64,000 nucleotides of DNA from an uncultured Psychroserpens sp. (GTDB lineage Bacteria > Bacteroidota > Bacteroidia > Flavobacteriales > Flavobacteriaceae). The translations under genes and the position numbers were made by a program. Where the stretch lies: positions 273,082-337,081 of the forward strand of contig NZ_CANLNS010000004.1 of assembly GCF_947492715.1 (NCBI RefSeq), read 5' to 3'. Positions within the stretch are counted from its first letter, which is position 1. Every line of letters begins with the position of its first letter. Under the pieces are notes generated by a model that did not search any database, was not told the origin of the DNA, and saw only the letters and a list, made by a program, of their open reading frames with translations. This document shows, piece after piece, positions 25,030 through 33,480 of this stretch.

Positions 25030-27384
25030 ATGAAAATACTAGATAGGTATATACTAACGACATACCTAAAGACATTTTTGAGCGTGTTTATTATACTCAT
25101 GTTCATTTTTGTTTTACAGGCTATCTGGTTATATATTGGAGATTTAGCAGGTAAGGATCTTGACACTTTTATTATTCTTAAGCTCCTACTCTACATTACG
25201 CCAACGCTTATTCCGTTAATTTTACCACTTACCATTTTATTGGTATCTATAATGGTTTTTGGGCAGTTTGCAGAAAATTATGAGTTTGCGGCTATGAAAT
25301 CTACTGGCATCTCCTTGCAGCGTGCTATGCGAAGTTTAAGCATCTTTATAGTGCTTCTAGGTGTTACAACCTTTATTTTCTCTAATAATGTTATTCCATG
25401 GGCCAATTATAGAGTATATAATCTTAGAAAGAACATCGCTCAGGTAAAACCAGCGTTAGCCATTACTAAAGGACAGTTTAATGACATCGGAAATTATAAT
25501 ATCAAAGTTCAGGATAAAAGTGGTGATAACGACCAGTTTTTAACAAATGTCGTTATACATAAGAAAAATAAAAACGGAAAAAACAAAACCGTTATCGTTT
25601 CTGAAAGCGGAGAGCTTAGAAGCAGTGAAGGTTCAAATATTTTACAACTGGTTCTATATAATGGAAATTATTACGAAGAGATTTTCACAAGGAATCCAAG
25701 GCAATCTCAAAAAAGACCTCACGCAAAAAGTTATTTTGAAGAGTATACAATAAATGTAGATTTAGAAGGCTTAAATGATGTTGATATTAATGACAAGAGC
25801 TACGAAAGTAGATATAACATGCTTGACGTTGCCGAACTAAACCATACCATTGATAGCCTTTATGACAAAAGAGACGAAACGCGAAAAAACTTCGCAAATG
25901 CGCTCTATAACAGAACATCAATACCTACATTAAACAACAATATGTCACCTAAAAAAGATTCTATTTTTAGTGGAGATATTTTAAGTTTGTTTAGTGATAA
26001 GACCAAAAATCAAATACTCAATTTATCGAAAAACACCATTAATAGTACCAAGCAAATTATAGATACCAACAAGCAAAATTTCTTAATAAATACCAAGTGG
26101 CGTAATAAGCATGTACAATCACTTCATGAGAAATATGTTCTTGGATTAGCCTGTATCATTTTGTTTTTCGTTGGAGCCCCGTTAGGCGCTTTAATTAGAA
26201 AAGGCGGTATTGGTTTACCTTTAGTTGTTGCTATTTTGTTGTTTTTAACCTATCACTTTATCGGAATTTTTGCACGTAATAGTTCATTAGATGATTCATT
26301 AAATCCTGTATTGGCTACTTGGTTATCTACTGCAATTATGTTCCCTTTAAGCATATATCTCACCAATAGAGCAACAAAAGACAGACCGTTATTTGAATCT
26401 GAAGGCATTCTAGAACAGTTAAAGAAACTCTTTGGTATTAAGCGAAAAACACTTACCTATAATACCGCTCTTTTAGATACTGGTTCTGAGGCGTATACAA
26501 CATTAAGCGCCCTTGATGATAAAAAACTTATAGACGTTGTAAAGCATTATCGTCAATATGACTATGGTATTGAATATAAAAACTCATCACTAGAAATTTT
26601 AAACTCTAGAGGTATTACAGAACAAGAATTAAAATTTGGTGGCAACCTAACCGATCACAGTTATGAAGAATCTTTAAGACTTAAATATTCTTATGAGGAA
26701 AACTCTAAACTTGCATTTGTTCTTTATTTAATTGCACTTGTTCTAACGCTCCCTGGAGCCATACTAAGAAATAACGGATATCCTGTTATAGGGCAGGCAA
26801 TTCTTGTTACAGGTATTATCGTTGGAATATTTTATTTGTTTGCTTTAATAAAATCGTTTATAGACTATTCTAACCTAAACAAACAGCTTGGCAAAAAGAG
26901 TATTTCGAACGCTGTAATGTTCTTATTTTTAGGTTTACCATTATATACACTTTTTTACTTTCTTCAGAAGAAAAAAATAAATGAAGACCTTAAAGTCAAT
27001 ACGGTAAAAGAAAGCACAAACACCTCTAAACATAATGTGGCTAATAGCCAACACAGTATATCTAAACGCAAGGACTATGATACATATTCGCGATTTGCTT
27101 TAATTTTCTTCTGTGTTGCACTGGTTTTACTTCTAACCTATTTCGGATTTAAATCAAGTGATTTATCTGCTGTAACTGCAGCTGCGTTAGAGTTATTCAT
27201 GATTTCGACACTTTTATTTATAATCTACGCCATTGCTTCAAGCCTAAGTTTTAATAGGCTATACCATGAAGCGCATCACTTAGATAATTCTCAAAATATG
27301 CAGTGGACGATAATTAGTTTCATAGCATATCCTTATGTCTATGTTTTAAGACGGAATAAAATCGCCAAAGACTTTTCAGCATAG
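25030..27384 (+). CDS. LptF/LptG family permease, enlarged form with extra C-terminal membrane half
   Basis: 784 residues, about twice the 360 of ordinary LptF or LptG. Residues 1 to about 130 contain three membrane helices starting with the family motif ILDRYILTTYLKTFL, then a periplasmic beta-jellyroll-like region, then three more helices to about 440 (including GAPLGALIRKGGIGLP). The remaining 340 residues hold a soluble segment and about five or six further hydrophobic helices (about 560-750) not found in E. coli LptF/G. The family extracts LPS from the inner membrane with LptB. The role of the C-terminal half is unknown. It is the penultimate gene of the ftsK-lolA-lptF/G-ribB series. Confidence 0.9.
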   Translation: MKILDRYILTTYLKTFLSVFIILMFIFVLQAIWLYIGDLAGKDLDTFIILKLLLYITPTLIPLILPLTILLVSIMVFGQFAENYEFAAMKSTGISLQRAMRSLSIFIVLLGVTTFIFSNNVIPWANYRVYNLRKNIAQVKPALAITKGQFNDIGNYNIKVQDKSGDNDQFLTNVVIHKKNKNGKNKTVIVSESGELRSSEGSNILQLVLYNGNYYEEIFTRNPRQSQKRPHAKSYFEEYTINVDLEGLNDVDINDKSYESRYNMLDVAELNHTIDSLYDKRDETRKNFANALYNRTSIPTLNNNMSPKKDSIFSGDILSLFSDKTKNQILNLSKNTINSTKQIIDTNKQNFLINTKWRNKHVQSLHEKYVLGLACIILFFVGAPLGALIRKGGIGLPLVVAILLFLTYHFIGIFARNSSLDDSLNPVLATWLSTAIMFPLSIYLTNRATKDRPLFESEGILEQLKKLFGIKRKTLTYNTALLDTGSEAYTTLSALDDKKLIDVVKHYRQYDYGIEYKNSSLEILNSRGITEQELKFGGNLTDHSYEESLRLKYSYEENSKLAFVLYLIALVLTLPGAILRNNGYPVIGQAILVTGIIVGIFYLFALIKSFIDYSNLNKQLGKKSISNAVMFLFLGLPLYTLFYFLQKKKINEDLKVNTVKESTNTSKHNVANSQHSISKRKDYDTYSRFALIFFCVALVLLLTYFGFKSSDLSAVTAAALELFMISTLLFIIYAIASSLSFNRLYHEAHHLDNSQNMQWTIISFIAYPYVYVLRRNKIAKDFSA

Positions 27385-27397
27385 AAAAAATAAGCCA

Positions 27398-27405
27398 TAT
27401 CTTTG
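27398..27405 (+). promoter_or_regulatory. Putative -7 promoter element of ribB
   Basis: TATCTTTG fits the Bacteroidota consensus and lies 20 bases before the ribB ATG, so ribB may have its own promoter besides read-through from lptF/G. The 41-base gap is far too short for an FMN riboswitch and none is visible. Confidence 0.5.
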
Positions 27406-27425
27406 CATTTTATAAACAGAATATA

Positions 27426-28580
27426 ATGACTACCAATACTGCACAACGTACAACAAACATTCAATTAAACACCATTGAAGAAGCTATCCAAGATATTAAG
27501 AAAGGAAAGGTGATTATTGTTGTTGATGACGAAAACAGAGAAAATGAGGGAGATTTTATAGCTGCCGCGGAAGCCGTAACGCCTGAAATGATCAACTTTA
27601 TGGCAATGCATGGTCGTGGGCTAATTTGTGCGCCTTTAACAGAAGATCGTTGTGAAAAATTGGATCTCACAATGATGGTACAAAATAATACAGTATTACA
27701 TCATACGCAGTTTACTGTATCCGTTGATCTTATTGGTCATGGCTGTACAACTGGTATTTCTGTTCAGGATAGAGCAAAAACCATAAAGGCTTTAGTAGAT
27801 GATACCACTAAACCACATGATTTAGGTAGACCAGGGCATATTTTTCCTTTGAAAGCTAAAAACGGAGGCGTATTAAGACGTACTGGGCATACCGAAGCCG
27901 CTGTTGATTTAGCTCGTCTTGCGGGATTTCAACCTGCAGGTATTTTAGTTGAAATTTTAAATGAAGATGGTACGATGGCAAGACTTCCTCAATTAATAGA
28001 TGTTGCCAAGAAATTCGATTTAAAATTAATTTCTATCGAGGATTTAGTAGCCTATCGTATGGAACATGATTCTCTCATTGTTAAAAAAGAAGACTTTAAT
28101 ATTGAAACACGTTTTGGCAAGTTTAGATTACGAGCTTACCAACAAACTACTAACGATCAAATTCATATTGCTTTAACAAAAGGAACTTGGACAAAAGATG
28201 ATCCAGTGCTTACACGAGTAAATGCAACGCTAGTTAACAATGACATTCTAGGAACATTGACCAACAACGCAGATGAGAAGTTAGACGACATGTTTAAAGT
28301 GATTAATACTGAAGGTAAAGGTGCTATTATTTTTATCAACCAGCAATCGCAGTCTATGAATCTTTTAAAACGTCTCAGCATCTTAAAAGACACACAGGTT
28401 GACGGTAAAATTGTTAAAGCTCCAAGAATAGAAATGGATGCTAAAGACTTTGGCATTGGCGCACAAATATTGCATGATTTAAATATCCATAAACTTAAAC
28501 TTATTTCAAATACACAACAAACTAAACGTGTTGGAATGATTGGTTATGGGTTGGAAATTGTGGATTATGTGTCGTATTAA
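27426..28580 (+). CDS. ribB: 3,4-dihydroxy-2-butanone 4-phosphate synthase with degenerate GTP cyclohydrolase II domain
   Basis: 384 residues. Residues about 15-215 are a complete RibB domain: [11 protein letters not shown] (metal/phosphate binding), [36 protein letters not shown]. RibB converts ribulose 5-phosphate to the four-carbon riboflavin precursor. Residues about 220-384 have the length and fold pattern of the RibA (GTP cyclohydrolase II) domain of RibBA fusions, but its zinc-binding cysteines are absent: where RibA has HSECLTGD...CDCG this protein has [10 protein letters not shown]...NNADEK. The second domain is therefore predicted to lack cyclohydrolase activity and a separate RibA should exist elsewhere. 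It converges with the GH16 gene, the two stops sharing TTAA. Confidence 0.93.
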   Translation: MTTNTAQRTTNIQLNTIEEAIQDIKKGKVIIVVDDENRENEGDFIAAAEAVTPEMINFMAMHGRGLICAPLTEDRCEKLDLTMMVQNNTVLHHTQFTVSVDLIGHGCTTGISVQDRAKTIKALVDDTTKPHDLGRPGHIFPLKAKNGGVLRRTGHTEAAVDLARLAGFQPAGILVEILNEDGTMARLPQLIDVAKKFDLKLISIEDLVAYRMEHDSLIVKKEDFNIETRFGKFRLRAYQQTTNDQIHIALTKGTWTKDDPVLTRVNATLVNNDILGTLTNNADEKLDDMFKVINTEGKGAIIFINQQSQSMNLLKRLSILKDTQVDGKIVKAPRIEMDAKDFGIGAQILHDLNIHKLKLISNTQQTKRVGMIGYGLEIVDYVSY

Positions 28581-30139
28581 TTGACAATTATCTTTTTTGA
28601 AGTCATACGCTTTCCTGCATAAATTTTTAATATATATACTCCAGATTCAACGTGGGAAATAGGACACTGTTTTATGTCTCCCTTTTTCTTAAAAATTAGT
28701 TTCCCTAGAGCGTCATACATTTCAACCGCATCTATTTTGGTATTTGAAGTGATGTTAATATAATCTGAGGCAGGATTTGGAGACACAACGAATTCTTGAG
28801 CTAATGCGTCGCTAACGCTCAAATTATTCTGATAGACTCTAACATAATCAATAACCATACTGCTTTGAGTGAAATTTGGATCAATACTTCCTGCAATACC
28901 TCCCATAGCAATATTTAATAACATGTATTGGTCTTCATAAAAAGGCCAAGTCGTATCATCTTTTATAGCTGGATTGTAAGTATAGTAGGCTACATTATCA
29001 ATTAAAAATGTGATTTGGTTTGGCGACCAATTCACAGAATAAAGATGAAAATTATTTGCAACATCACTAATGGCCATAGAGTTTGTATTCATCGTATTAC
29101 CAAAACATCCAGCACAAGGTGTATGTAATGCGCTCGACACATGATTTACAGCGCCTAAACCATGCTCCATAATATCAATTTCGCCACATGCTGGCCAGGT
29201 CACATTACCATATTGATTATCCCAATAGGCGCCATCTTCATTGATATTCTTTCCAAGTGTCCATATTGCAGGCCAAGTTCCATCACCTAAGGGTAATTTT
29301 GCTCTAACATCAATACGTCCGTAAGTAAAGGCAAATTTAGAATTAAGTCGTGCAGAAGTATAGGCTTTTGTTTCGCCTTGATCGGAGAAATTTTCTTTAA
29401 TCGCTACAATATTTAAAAACCCATTACTTACAAATGAATTTTCTATTCGGTTCGTATAATGCTGCTCTTCTCCATTAAACCAACTCCCTCCTGCTGGCAG
29501 CTGTGTTTGATGAAACCATTTACTAGCATCTATTGCTCCATCAGTATCAAATTCATCTGCCCAAACTAAGTCTTCATAAATAACATCCAAAGCATTAGGA
29601 TCTCCTGGTTCGGTACCATCATCAATATCATCTATTAAATAAGTTCCAGGTGTTAACGTACCTTCATCAATGAATAGTGTTAGTCTATTATAAGAACCTG
29701 TTGCATTAACCGCTGTACCATCTGAGCTGTATTGCGCATTCGAAAAATCGAACGTAACAGTTATCCAGTTTGATGGCGATGGCACACCAAAGATCTCTTT
29801 AACCTGAACATCTGGTTGCATGCCATTTTCTAATTTTAAGAGGATGTTATGTTGGTTAGGATCAAACGAATAAAAGGATAAGGTAATGGATTGATTCGTA
29901 TCCAAATTTATAGGTTGAACTAAGTCCAAATAGAATCCTTGAGAAAGTTCTGAACCATCATTAAAAAATTGACCAACGGCATCATTACCATCTTGCGGAT
30001 TTACATTAAAAGCATAACCACTGTTACCGAAAGCTATAAAATTATCATTTGAATCTGAAAAATCAAGAGGTAATTGTTGCGAAAACGCCAACTGAGACAT
30101 ACATAAAAGCGAACAGCAAATAAGGTAATAAAACTTCAT
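28577..30139 (-). CDS. Secreted GH16 family glucanase (laminarinase-like) with T9SS sorting domain
   Basis: 520 residues with a signal peptide (to about AFSQ at 21). Residues about 25-170 form a beta-sandwich that resembles a carbohydrate-binding or CIA30-like domain. Residues about 185-430 are the GH16 catalytic domain with the ExDxxE motif GEIDIMEHG, where the two Glu are nucleophile and acid/base, plus WPAIWTLG upstream and INWSPNQI-like aromatic residues for substrate. The last 75 residues are a type A T9SS C-terminal sorting domain (VSPNPASDYINI, GVYILKIYAGKRMTSKKIIV). Beta-1,3-glucan (laminarin) is the most likely substrate in a marine flavobacterium, but agarase-type specificities exist in GH16. 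No SusC/D genes are adjacent. Confidence 0.93.
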   Translation of the reverse strand: MKFYYLICCSLLCMSQLAFSQQLPLDFSDSNDNFIAFGNSGYAFNVNPQDGNDAVGQFFNDGSELSQGFYLDLVQPINLDTNQSITLSFYSFDPNQHNILLKLENGMQPDVQVKEIFGVPSPSNWITVTFDFSNAQYSSDGTAVNATGSYNRLTLFIDEGTLTPGTYLIDDIDDGTEPGDPNALDVIYEDLVWADEFDTDGAIDASKWFHQTQLPAGGSWFNGEEQHYTNRIENSFVSNGFLNIVAIKENFSDQGETKAYTSARLNSKFAFTYGRIDVRAKLPLGDGTWPAIWTLGKNINEDGAYWDNQYGNVTWPACGEIDIMEHGLGAVNHVSSALHTPCAGCFGNTMNTNSMAISDVANNFHLYSVNWSPNQITFLIDNVAYYTYNPAIKDDTTWPFYEDQYMLLNIAMGGIAGSIDPNFTQSSMVIDYVRVYQNNLSVSDALAQEFVVSPNPASDYINITSNTKIDAVEMYDALGKLIFKKKGDIKQCPISHVESGVYILKIYAGKRMTSKKIIVN

Positions 30140-30260
30140 AAATTAAGATTTTCCGAAATTTATAAAATGTTGTTACCGCAGACTAATATTTAACCTATAC
30201 AAAAGCACTACAACGCCCTATGAATATGTTAAATAAGATAAAAATGTAATTCGCCAGTAA

Positions 30261-31460
30261 CTATGACTTGAGTGCGTCCTTAATTATAGACACCATGTTT
30301 TCTGCTCGTTTAGCGACTTCATTTTCTGTCCAAGACATTTTTATCAAACATGAGATATTTCGACCTATAAAATGATCAGACTGCTCAAATGTTTGGTGCT
30401 TTAAGTTTTCAAGGCCTTGCTTTATTTCCGCAGATAAAGGAAATAGTGACTTTTTATTTTTAAGATGCTCCCATTTTCTGATATAATGCCAGTTGTTATC
30501 ATAATAATGGAAACATACATCAATGCCATTATCCTTAAACCCTTTGGATACTTTCCTTGCGATCTCTAAATCTGGTAGAAAGAAATTTAAAAACGCATAA
30601 CTTTCCTCTCCTCCAGCCGGAACGGTTCTAAACGTCACCTCAGGAATTTGGGATATAGCATTACGAATAATGGTATAATGTTTTTTTTGAATACCTATAA
30701 ATTCAGGTAAGCGTTTTACCTGTGCCAAACCAACGGCTGCATTCAATTCTGAAATTCTAAAGTTATAGCCTAAAAAAGGATGTGTCTCTGCGCCGCGATC
30801 ATTTCCTTCATGATCATGCCCATGGTCACTGTAATGATCTGCATTGAGATAATAATCTGAATTATTGGTAATAACAGCTCCGCCTTCTCCGCAGGTAATT
30901 GTTTTTACAAAATCGAACGAAAAACAACCTAGGTCTCCAATACTTCCTAAAGGTTTACCATCATAAGTTCCGCCAATAGCCTGACAAGCATCTTCAACAA
31001 AGATAAGATCGTACTTTTCGCAGATAGATTGGACTGTATTTAAATCGCCCATACTACCACACATTTGCACCATCATAACGGCTTTTGTTTTTGGTGTAAT
31101 GGCAGCTTCAACTGCTTTTGGATCTATAGCAAGCGTATCGTCTATATCGACTAAGACAGGAATAGCGCCAAGCATCATTATAGCTTCAAAGCTCGCAACA
31201 AATGTAAATGTTGGCATAATAACCTCATCTCCTGCTCCAACTCCAGCAGATGCAAGAGCGACAGAAACTGCTGCAGTTCCGCTAGATACTAACTGAACAT
31301 GCTTAGTTTCAAAAGTTTTTGTGAGTTCGGCCTCTAGTGCTTTGGCTTTCCAATGACCATTTCGCATACCATCAAAACCATAGCGCATAAGCACACCATT
31401 ATCTAACACTTCATTGACCTCTTTGCGCTCGAGGTCACCAAATAATTCAAATCCAGGCAT
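30261..31460 (-). CDS. DegT/DnrJ/EryC1/StrS family PLP aminotransferase
   Basis: 399 residues. PLP-dependent sugar aminotransferase fold: GTAAVSVAL phosphate-binding turn at 61-69, Asp157 in VEDACQAIGG, and the Schiff-base Lys186 in SFDFVKTITCGEGGAV. This family transaminates nucleotide-linked keto-sugars for surface polysaccharides or small-molecule sugars, though some members act on other substrates. There is no polysaccharide gene cluster around it, so the pathway is open. The start ATG is seven bases from the stop of the thioredoxin-fold gene upstream, indicating cotranscription. Confidence 0.9.
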   Translation of the reverse strand: MPGFELFGDLERKEVNEVLDNGVLMRYGFDGMRNGHWKAKALEAELTKTFETKHVQLVSSGTAAVSVALASAGVGAGDEVIMPTFTFVASFEAIMMLGAIPVLVDIDDTLAIDPKAVEAAITPKTKAVMMVQMCGSMGDLNTVQSICEKYDLIFVEDACQAIGGTYDGKPLGSIGDLGCFSFDFVKTITCGEGGAVITNNSDYYLNADHYSDHGHDHEGNDRGAETHPFLGYNFRISELNAAVGLAQVKRLPEFIGIQKKHYTIIRNAISQIPEVTFRTVPAGGEESYAFLNFFLPDLEIARKVSKGFKDNGIDVCFHYYDNNWHYIRKWEHLKNKKSLFPLSAEIKQGLENLKHQTFEQSDHFIGRNISCLIKMSWTENEVAKRAENMVSIIKDALKS

Positions 31461-31467
31461 TAGCTAA

Positions 31468-31887
31468 TTATAAAGTTTCGTTCCACAAGGCTAAAAACTT
31501 CATCACTTTTTCTGTAGAAAAGTTTGAGGCAAGTGGATCTATAATCGCTTTTCCTTTGCTATTAATTAATGCCACTCCTGGTGCTCCATACTGTTTCGTA
31601 TAATGAATCCCTAAACGTGCATTTGTAGAATTTTTATCTGAAACATCTAATTTCAGCAAAATAGACTTTGCAGCAAATTTTTTGAAGGTATCAGCATTAA
31701 AAAAGTTAGTCTTCAATTCTTCGGAAGCCTCTGTCTTTTGATTATTAGTTACAAAAACTAAAATAGGTTTGTTTTGAGTTTCTGCTTGTTTTAAAGCAAC
31801 GGTATTATCCGTAATCCAATTAGATTGATCCTGAGCAAACACTTGAACTGTGAAAGCGAATAGTAAGATAAATAGTATTTTTTTCAT
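31468..31887 (-). CDS. Exported thioredoxin-fold protein without cysteines
   Basis: 139 residues from the ATG at 31887, which directly opens a signal peptide (cleaved near VFAQ); an upstream in-frame start would add 11 residues that spoil it. The fold pattern is thioredoxin-like (KPILVFVTNN, then AKSILLKLDVS, then QYGAPGVALINSKGK with the cis-Pro). Where a CxxC would follow the first strand, there is NNQKTE; in fact the protein has no cysteine at all. It cannot be a disulfide oxidoreductase and is more likely a binding or chaperone-like relative. It lies upstream of and close to the DegT aminotransferase gene. Confidence 0.8.
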   Translation of the reverse strand: MKKILFILLFAFTVQVFAQDQSNWITDNTVALKQAETQNKPILVFVTNNQKTEASEELKTNFFNADTFKKFAAKSILLKLDVSDKNSTNARLGIHYTKQYGAPGVALINSKGKAIIDPLASNFSTEKVMKFLALWNETL

Positions 31888-31971
31888 AGCAATTTTTAAT
31901 ACATGCGACTCCAATCGCAATTAAGGTTGAAACAAATATAACATAATCAAAAACACATTGAAAGGTTTTAA

Positions 31972-32601
31972 TTACATTTCTATAACAGCTTTATCAACTT
32001 GTTTCCTAACTTTTTTAAAAACTGCGAAGCTATCATCATTAGCCCTATAACCTACTGGTAAAAGTAAAACAGATTTAAGGTTTCGCTCTTTCAAGTTTAA
32101 AACTTTGTCATATTCTATTGGACTAAAACCTTCCATTGGACAAGAATCTATGTTCTCCATCGCGCAAACCGTCATAAGATTTCCTAACGCTATATACGCT
32201 TGTTTTGATGACCATTCCTGACGTTCTTCTAAGGTCATTCCAGTTATCATATGTTTTAAATCTTTACGATAAGGCTCCAAAATGGTTTCTGGAGTTGATC
32301 TTATAGACTTCACATTGTCAAAATGCTCATCTACATCCTCTGCTGTAATATTATCCTGAATACAAATCACTAATAAATGAGAAGCATCAACAACCTGCTT
32401 TTGATTATAAGCATGAGCCACCAAATCTGCTCTAATCGCCTTATCTTCAACCACAAGCAAACTAATGGTCTGTAAACCATACGATGTGGCTGTTAAATTA
32501 AAAGCTTCTTTGAGAATATTAAGTTTCTCTTCAGTAAGCTGCTTCGTTGCATCAAACTTCTTTGTGGCATAACGCCATTTTAATTTATCTATGGTTGTCA
32601 T
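31972..32601 (-). CDS. NAD(P)H-dependent nitroreductase family protein
   Basis: 209 residues, the length of NfsB-like flavin nitroreductases. Typical landmarks are the N-terminal RYATKKFDATKQL, then SYGLQTISLLVVED for FMN binding, QAYIALGNLMTVCAMENIDSCPMEGF in the central helix, and LLPVGYRAND near the C-terminus. The family reduces nitroaromatics, quinones or related acceptors using FMN and NAD(P)H in the cytoplasm; physiological substrate unknown. It is a single gene separated by 84 bases from the thioredoxin-fold gene, with its own probable -7 element upstream. Confidence 0.92.
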   Translation of the reverse strand: MTTIDKLKWRYATKKFDATKQLTEEKLNILKEAFNLTATSYGLQTISLLVVEDKAIRADLVAHAYNQKQVVDASHLLVICIQDNITAEDVDEHFDNVKSIRSTPETILEPYRKDLKHMITGMTLEERQEWSSKQAYIALGNLMTVCAMENIDSCPMEGFSPIEYDKVLNLKERNLKSVLLLPVGYRANDDSFAVFKKVRKQVDKAVIEM

Positions 32602-32620
32602 TTCGTTTTAATATTTACTG

Positions 32621-32628
32621 CAAAAATA
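32621..32628 (-). promoter_or_regulatory. Putative -7 promoter element of the nitroreductase gene
   Basis: On the minus strand this reads TATTTTTG, matching TAnnTTTG, 19 bases ahead of the ATG. No clear TTTG at -33 is seen, so support is partial. Confidence 0.4.
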
Positions 32629-32712
32629 AGACGAGAAGAATCATTAAACAGCCTTTGTTCAATAAAATATATCAATAGTTGCATTAATAACTTTAAAAAA
32701 AGGCATTTTTTA

Positions 32713-32744
32713 TTTGAAAGAAATAAAAAAGGGTTCTATATTTG
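32713..32744 (+). promoter_or_regulatory. Canonical Bacteroidota promoter of tRNA-Ser
   Basis: TTTG at 32713-32716, a 20-base spacer, then TATATTTG at 32737-32744. Both boxes and spacing fit the sigma-ABfr-type consensus. The tRNA starts 35 bases downstream. Confidence 0.85.
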
Positions 32745-32779
32745 CACTCGCATTTGGGAAATACCCAATGAGGCACTCA

Positions 32780-32864
32780 GGAGAAATGGCAGAGTGGTCG
32801 AATGCGGCAGTCTTGAAAACTGTTGAGGGTCACACCTCCGGGGGTTCGAATCCCTCTTTCTCCG
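32780..32864 (+). tRNA. tRNA-Ser (anticodon UGA)
   Basis: 85-nt cloverleaf. The acceptor stem GGAGAAA/TTTCTCC is perfect with discriminator G at 32864. The anticodon loop CTTGAAA carries TGA, reading UCA and related serine codons. The long variable arm GAGG-GTCACA-CCTC is diagnostic for tRNA-Ser. The T arm GGGGG-TTCGAAT-CCCTC contains one G-T pair. CCA is not encoded. It is preceded by a two-box promoter and followed directly by a strong terminator. It borders the metal-homeostasis gene block. Confidence 0.97.
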
Positions 32865-32866
32865 CA

Positions 32867-32907
32867 AAAACCCTTGTAAATATAGAATTTACAAGGGTTT
32901 TGTTTTT
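32867..32907 (+). terminator. Strong terminator after tRNA-Ser
   Basis: Perfect 14-bp stem (AAAACCCTTGTAAA at 32867-32880 with TTTACAAGGGTTTT at 32888-32901) around a seven-base loop, then GTTTTT. Confidence 0.93.
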
Positions 32908-32910
32908 GAG

Positions 32911-32932
32911 TTGACAGTATTGTTGACAATAC
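32911..32932. repeat. Direct and inverted TTGACA repeat just after the tRNA-Ser terminator
   Basis: TTGACAGTAT and TTGACAATAC are repeated directly with a 12-base period. The same stretch contains the inverted pair GTATTGT (32917-32923) and ACAATAC (32926-32932). It lies between the tRNA terminator and the last gene of the metal block. It could be a recombination core or protein site; no function is established. Confidence 0.4.
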
Positions 32933-32960
32933 AATCGATTTAATCAATAGTCACTAAAGA

Positions 32961-33401
32961 TTAATGGTCATGATTAGAATGGTCATTATCTTTCTCATCA
33001 CCAGTTTGGTTCATTGCCATTTCGTGATCATATTTACAACAACCTGGTAAACCATCATAAGCTTCTAAATCACCAACAACTTTTTCTGTATCATAGCCTG
33101 ATGCCGCTATTGCCTTATGAATTGACATTGCATCTGTTTTGGTATCATCAAAAGAGACATCAATTTTCTTTTTATCAACATCCCAATTAGCACTTGCAAC
33201 ACCATTTACACTGTTTGCAGCTTTTTCAATGGTACTTTTACACATTCCACAGTTACCTCTTACGCCAAAAGATAGGTCTGTCATTGCCATTTCTTTGGAC
33301 ATTTCAGTAATTGATGATTCAGTTTCTTTTTTGGTATCGTTTTTACAACTTGTTAAACCTAATGCTGCTACTATAGCTACACTTAAAATTACTTTCTTCA
33401 T
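32961..33401 (-). CDS. HMA-domain lipoprotein with His-rich tail
   Basis: 146 residues. The lipoprotein signal ends at Cys19 (LGLTSC). Residues about 42-112 form a heavy-metal-associated domain with the metal-binding CxxC as Cys51-Gly-Met-Cys54. The C-terminal tail has a Cys-Cys pair (LPGCCKYDHE) and ends in a His/Asp-rich DHSNHDH. The domain binds Cu(I) or similar soft metal; being exported and anchored it may be a periplasmic metal chaperone for the adjacent RND pump. It is the last gene of the minus-strand metal block, 79 bases beyond the methyltransferase gene. Confidence 0.88.
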   Translation of the reverse strand: MKKVILSVAIVAALGLTSCKNDTKKETESSITEMSKEMAMTDLSFGVRGNCGMCKSTIEKAANSVNGVASANWDVDKKKIDVSFDDTKTDAMSIHKAIAASGYDTEKVVGDLEAYDGLPGCCKYDHEMAMNQTGDEKDNDHSNHDH

Positions 33402-33480
33402 TGTTTTAAAATTTAATTAATATATTGAGTTTAATTCTTCATAGGTAAGTGTTACATCATTCATACACGATTAATTACTC

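Noticed and set aside
27385..27425. FMN riboswitch ahead of ribB
   Set aside because: The gap is only 41 bases and has no RFN-type conserved sequence.
32714..32914. A 66-codon plus-strand ORF running through the tRNA-Ser gene
   Set aside because: It covers the tRNA promoter, the tRNA and its terminator, and its translation resembles no protein; it is a shadow.
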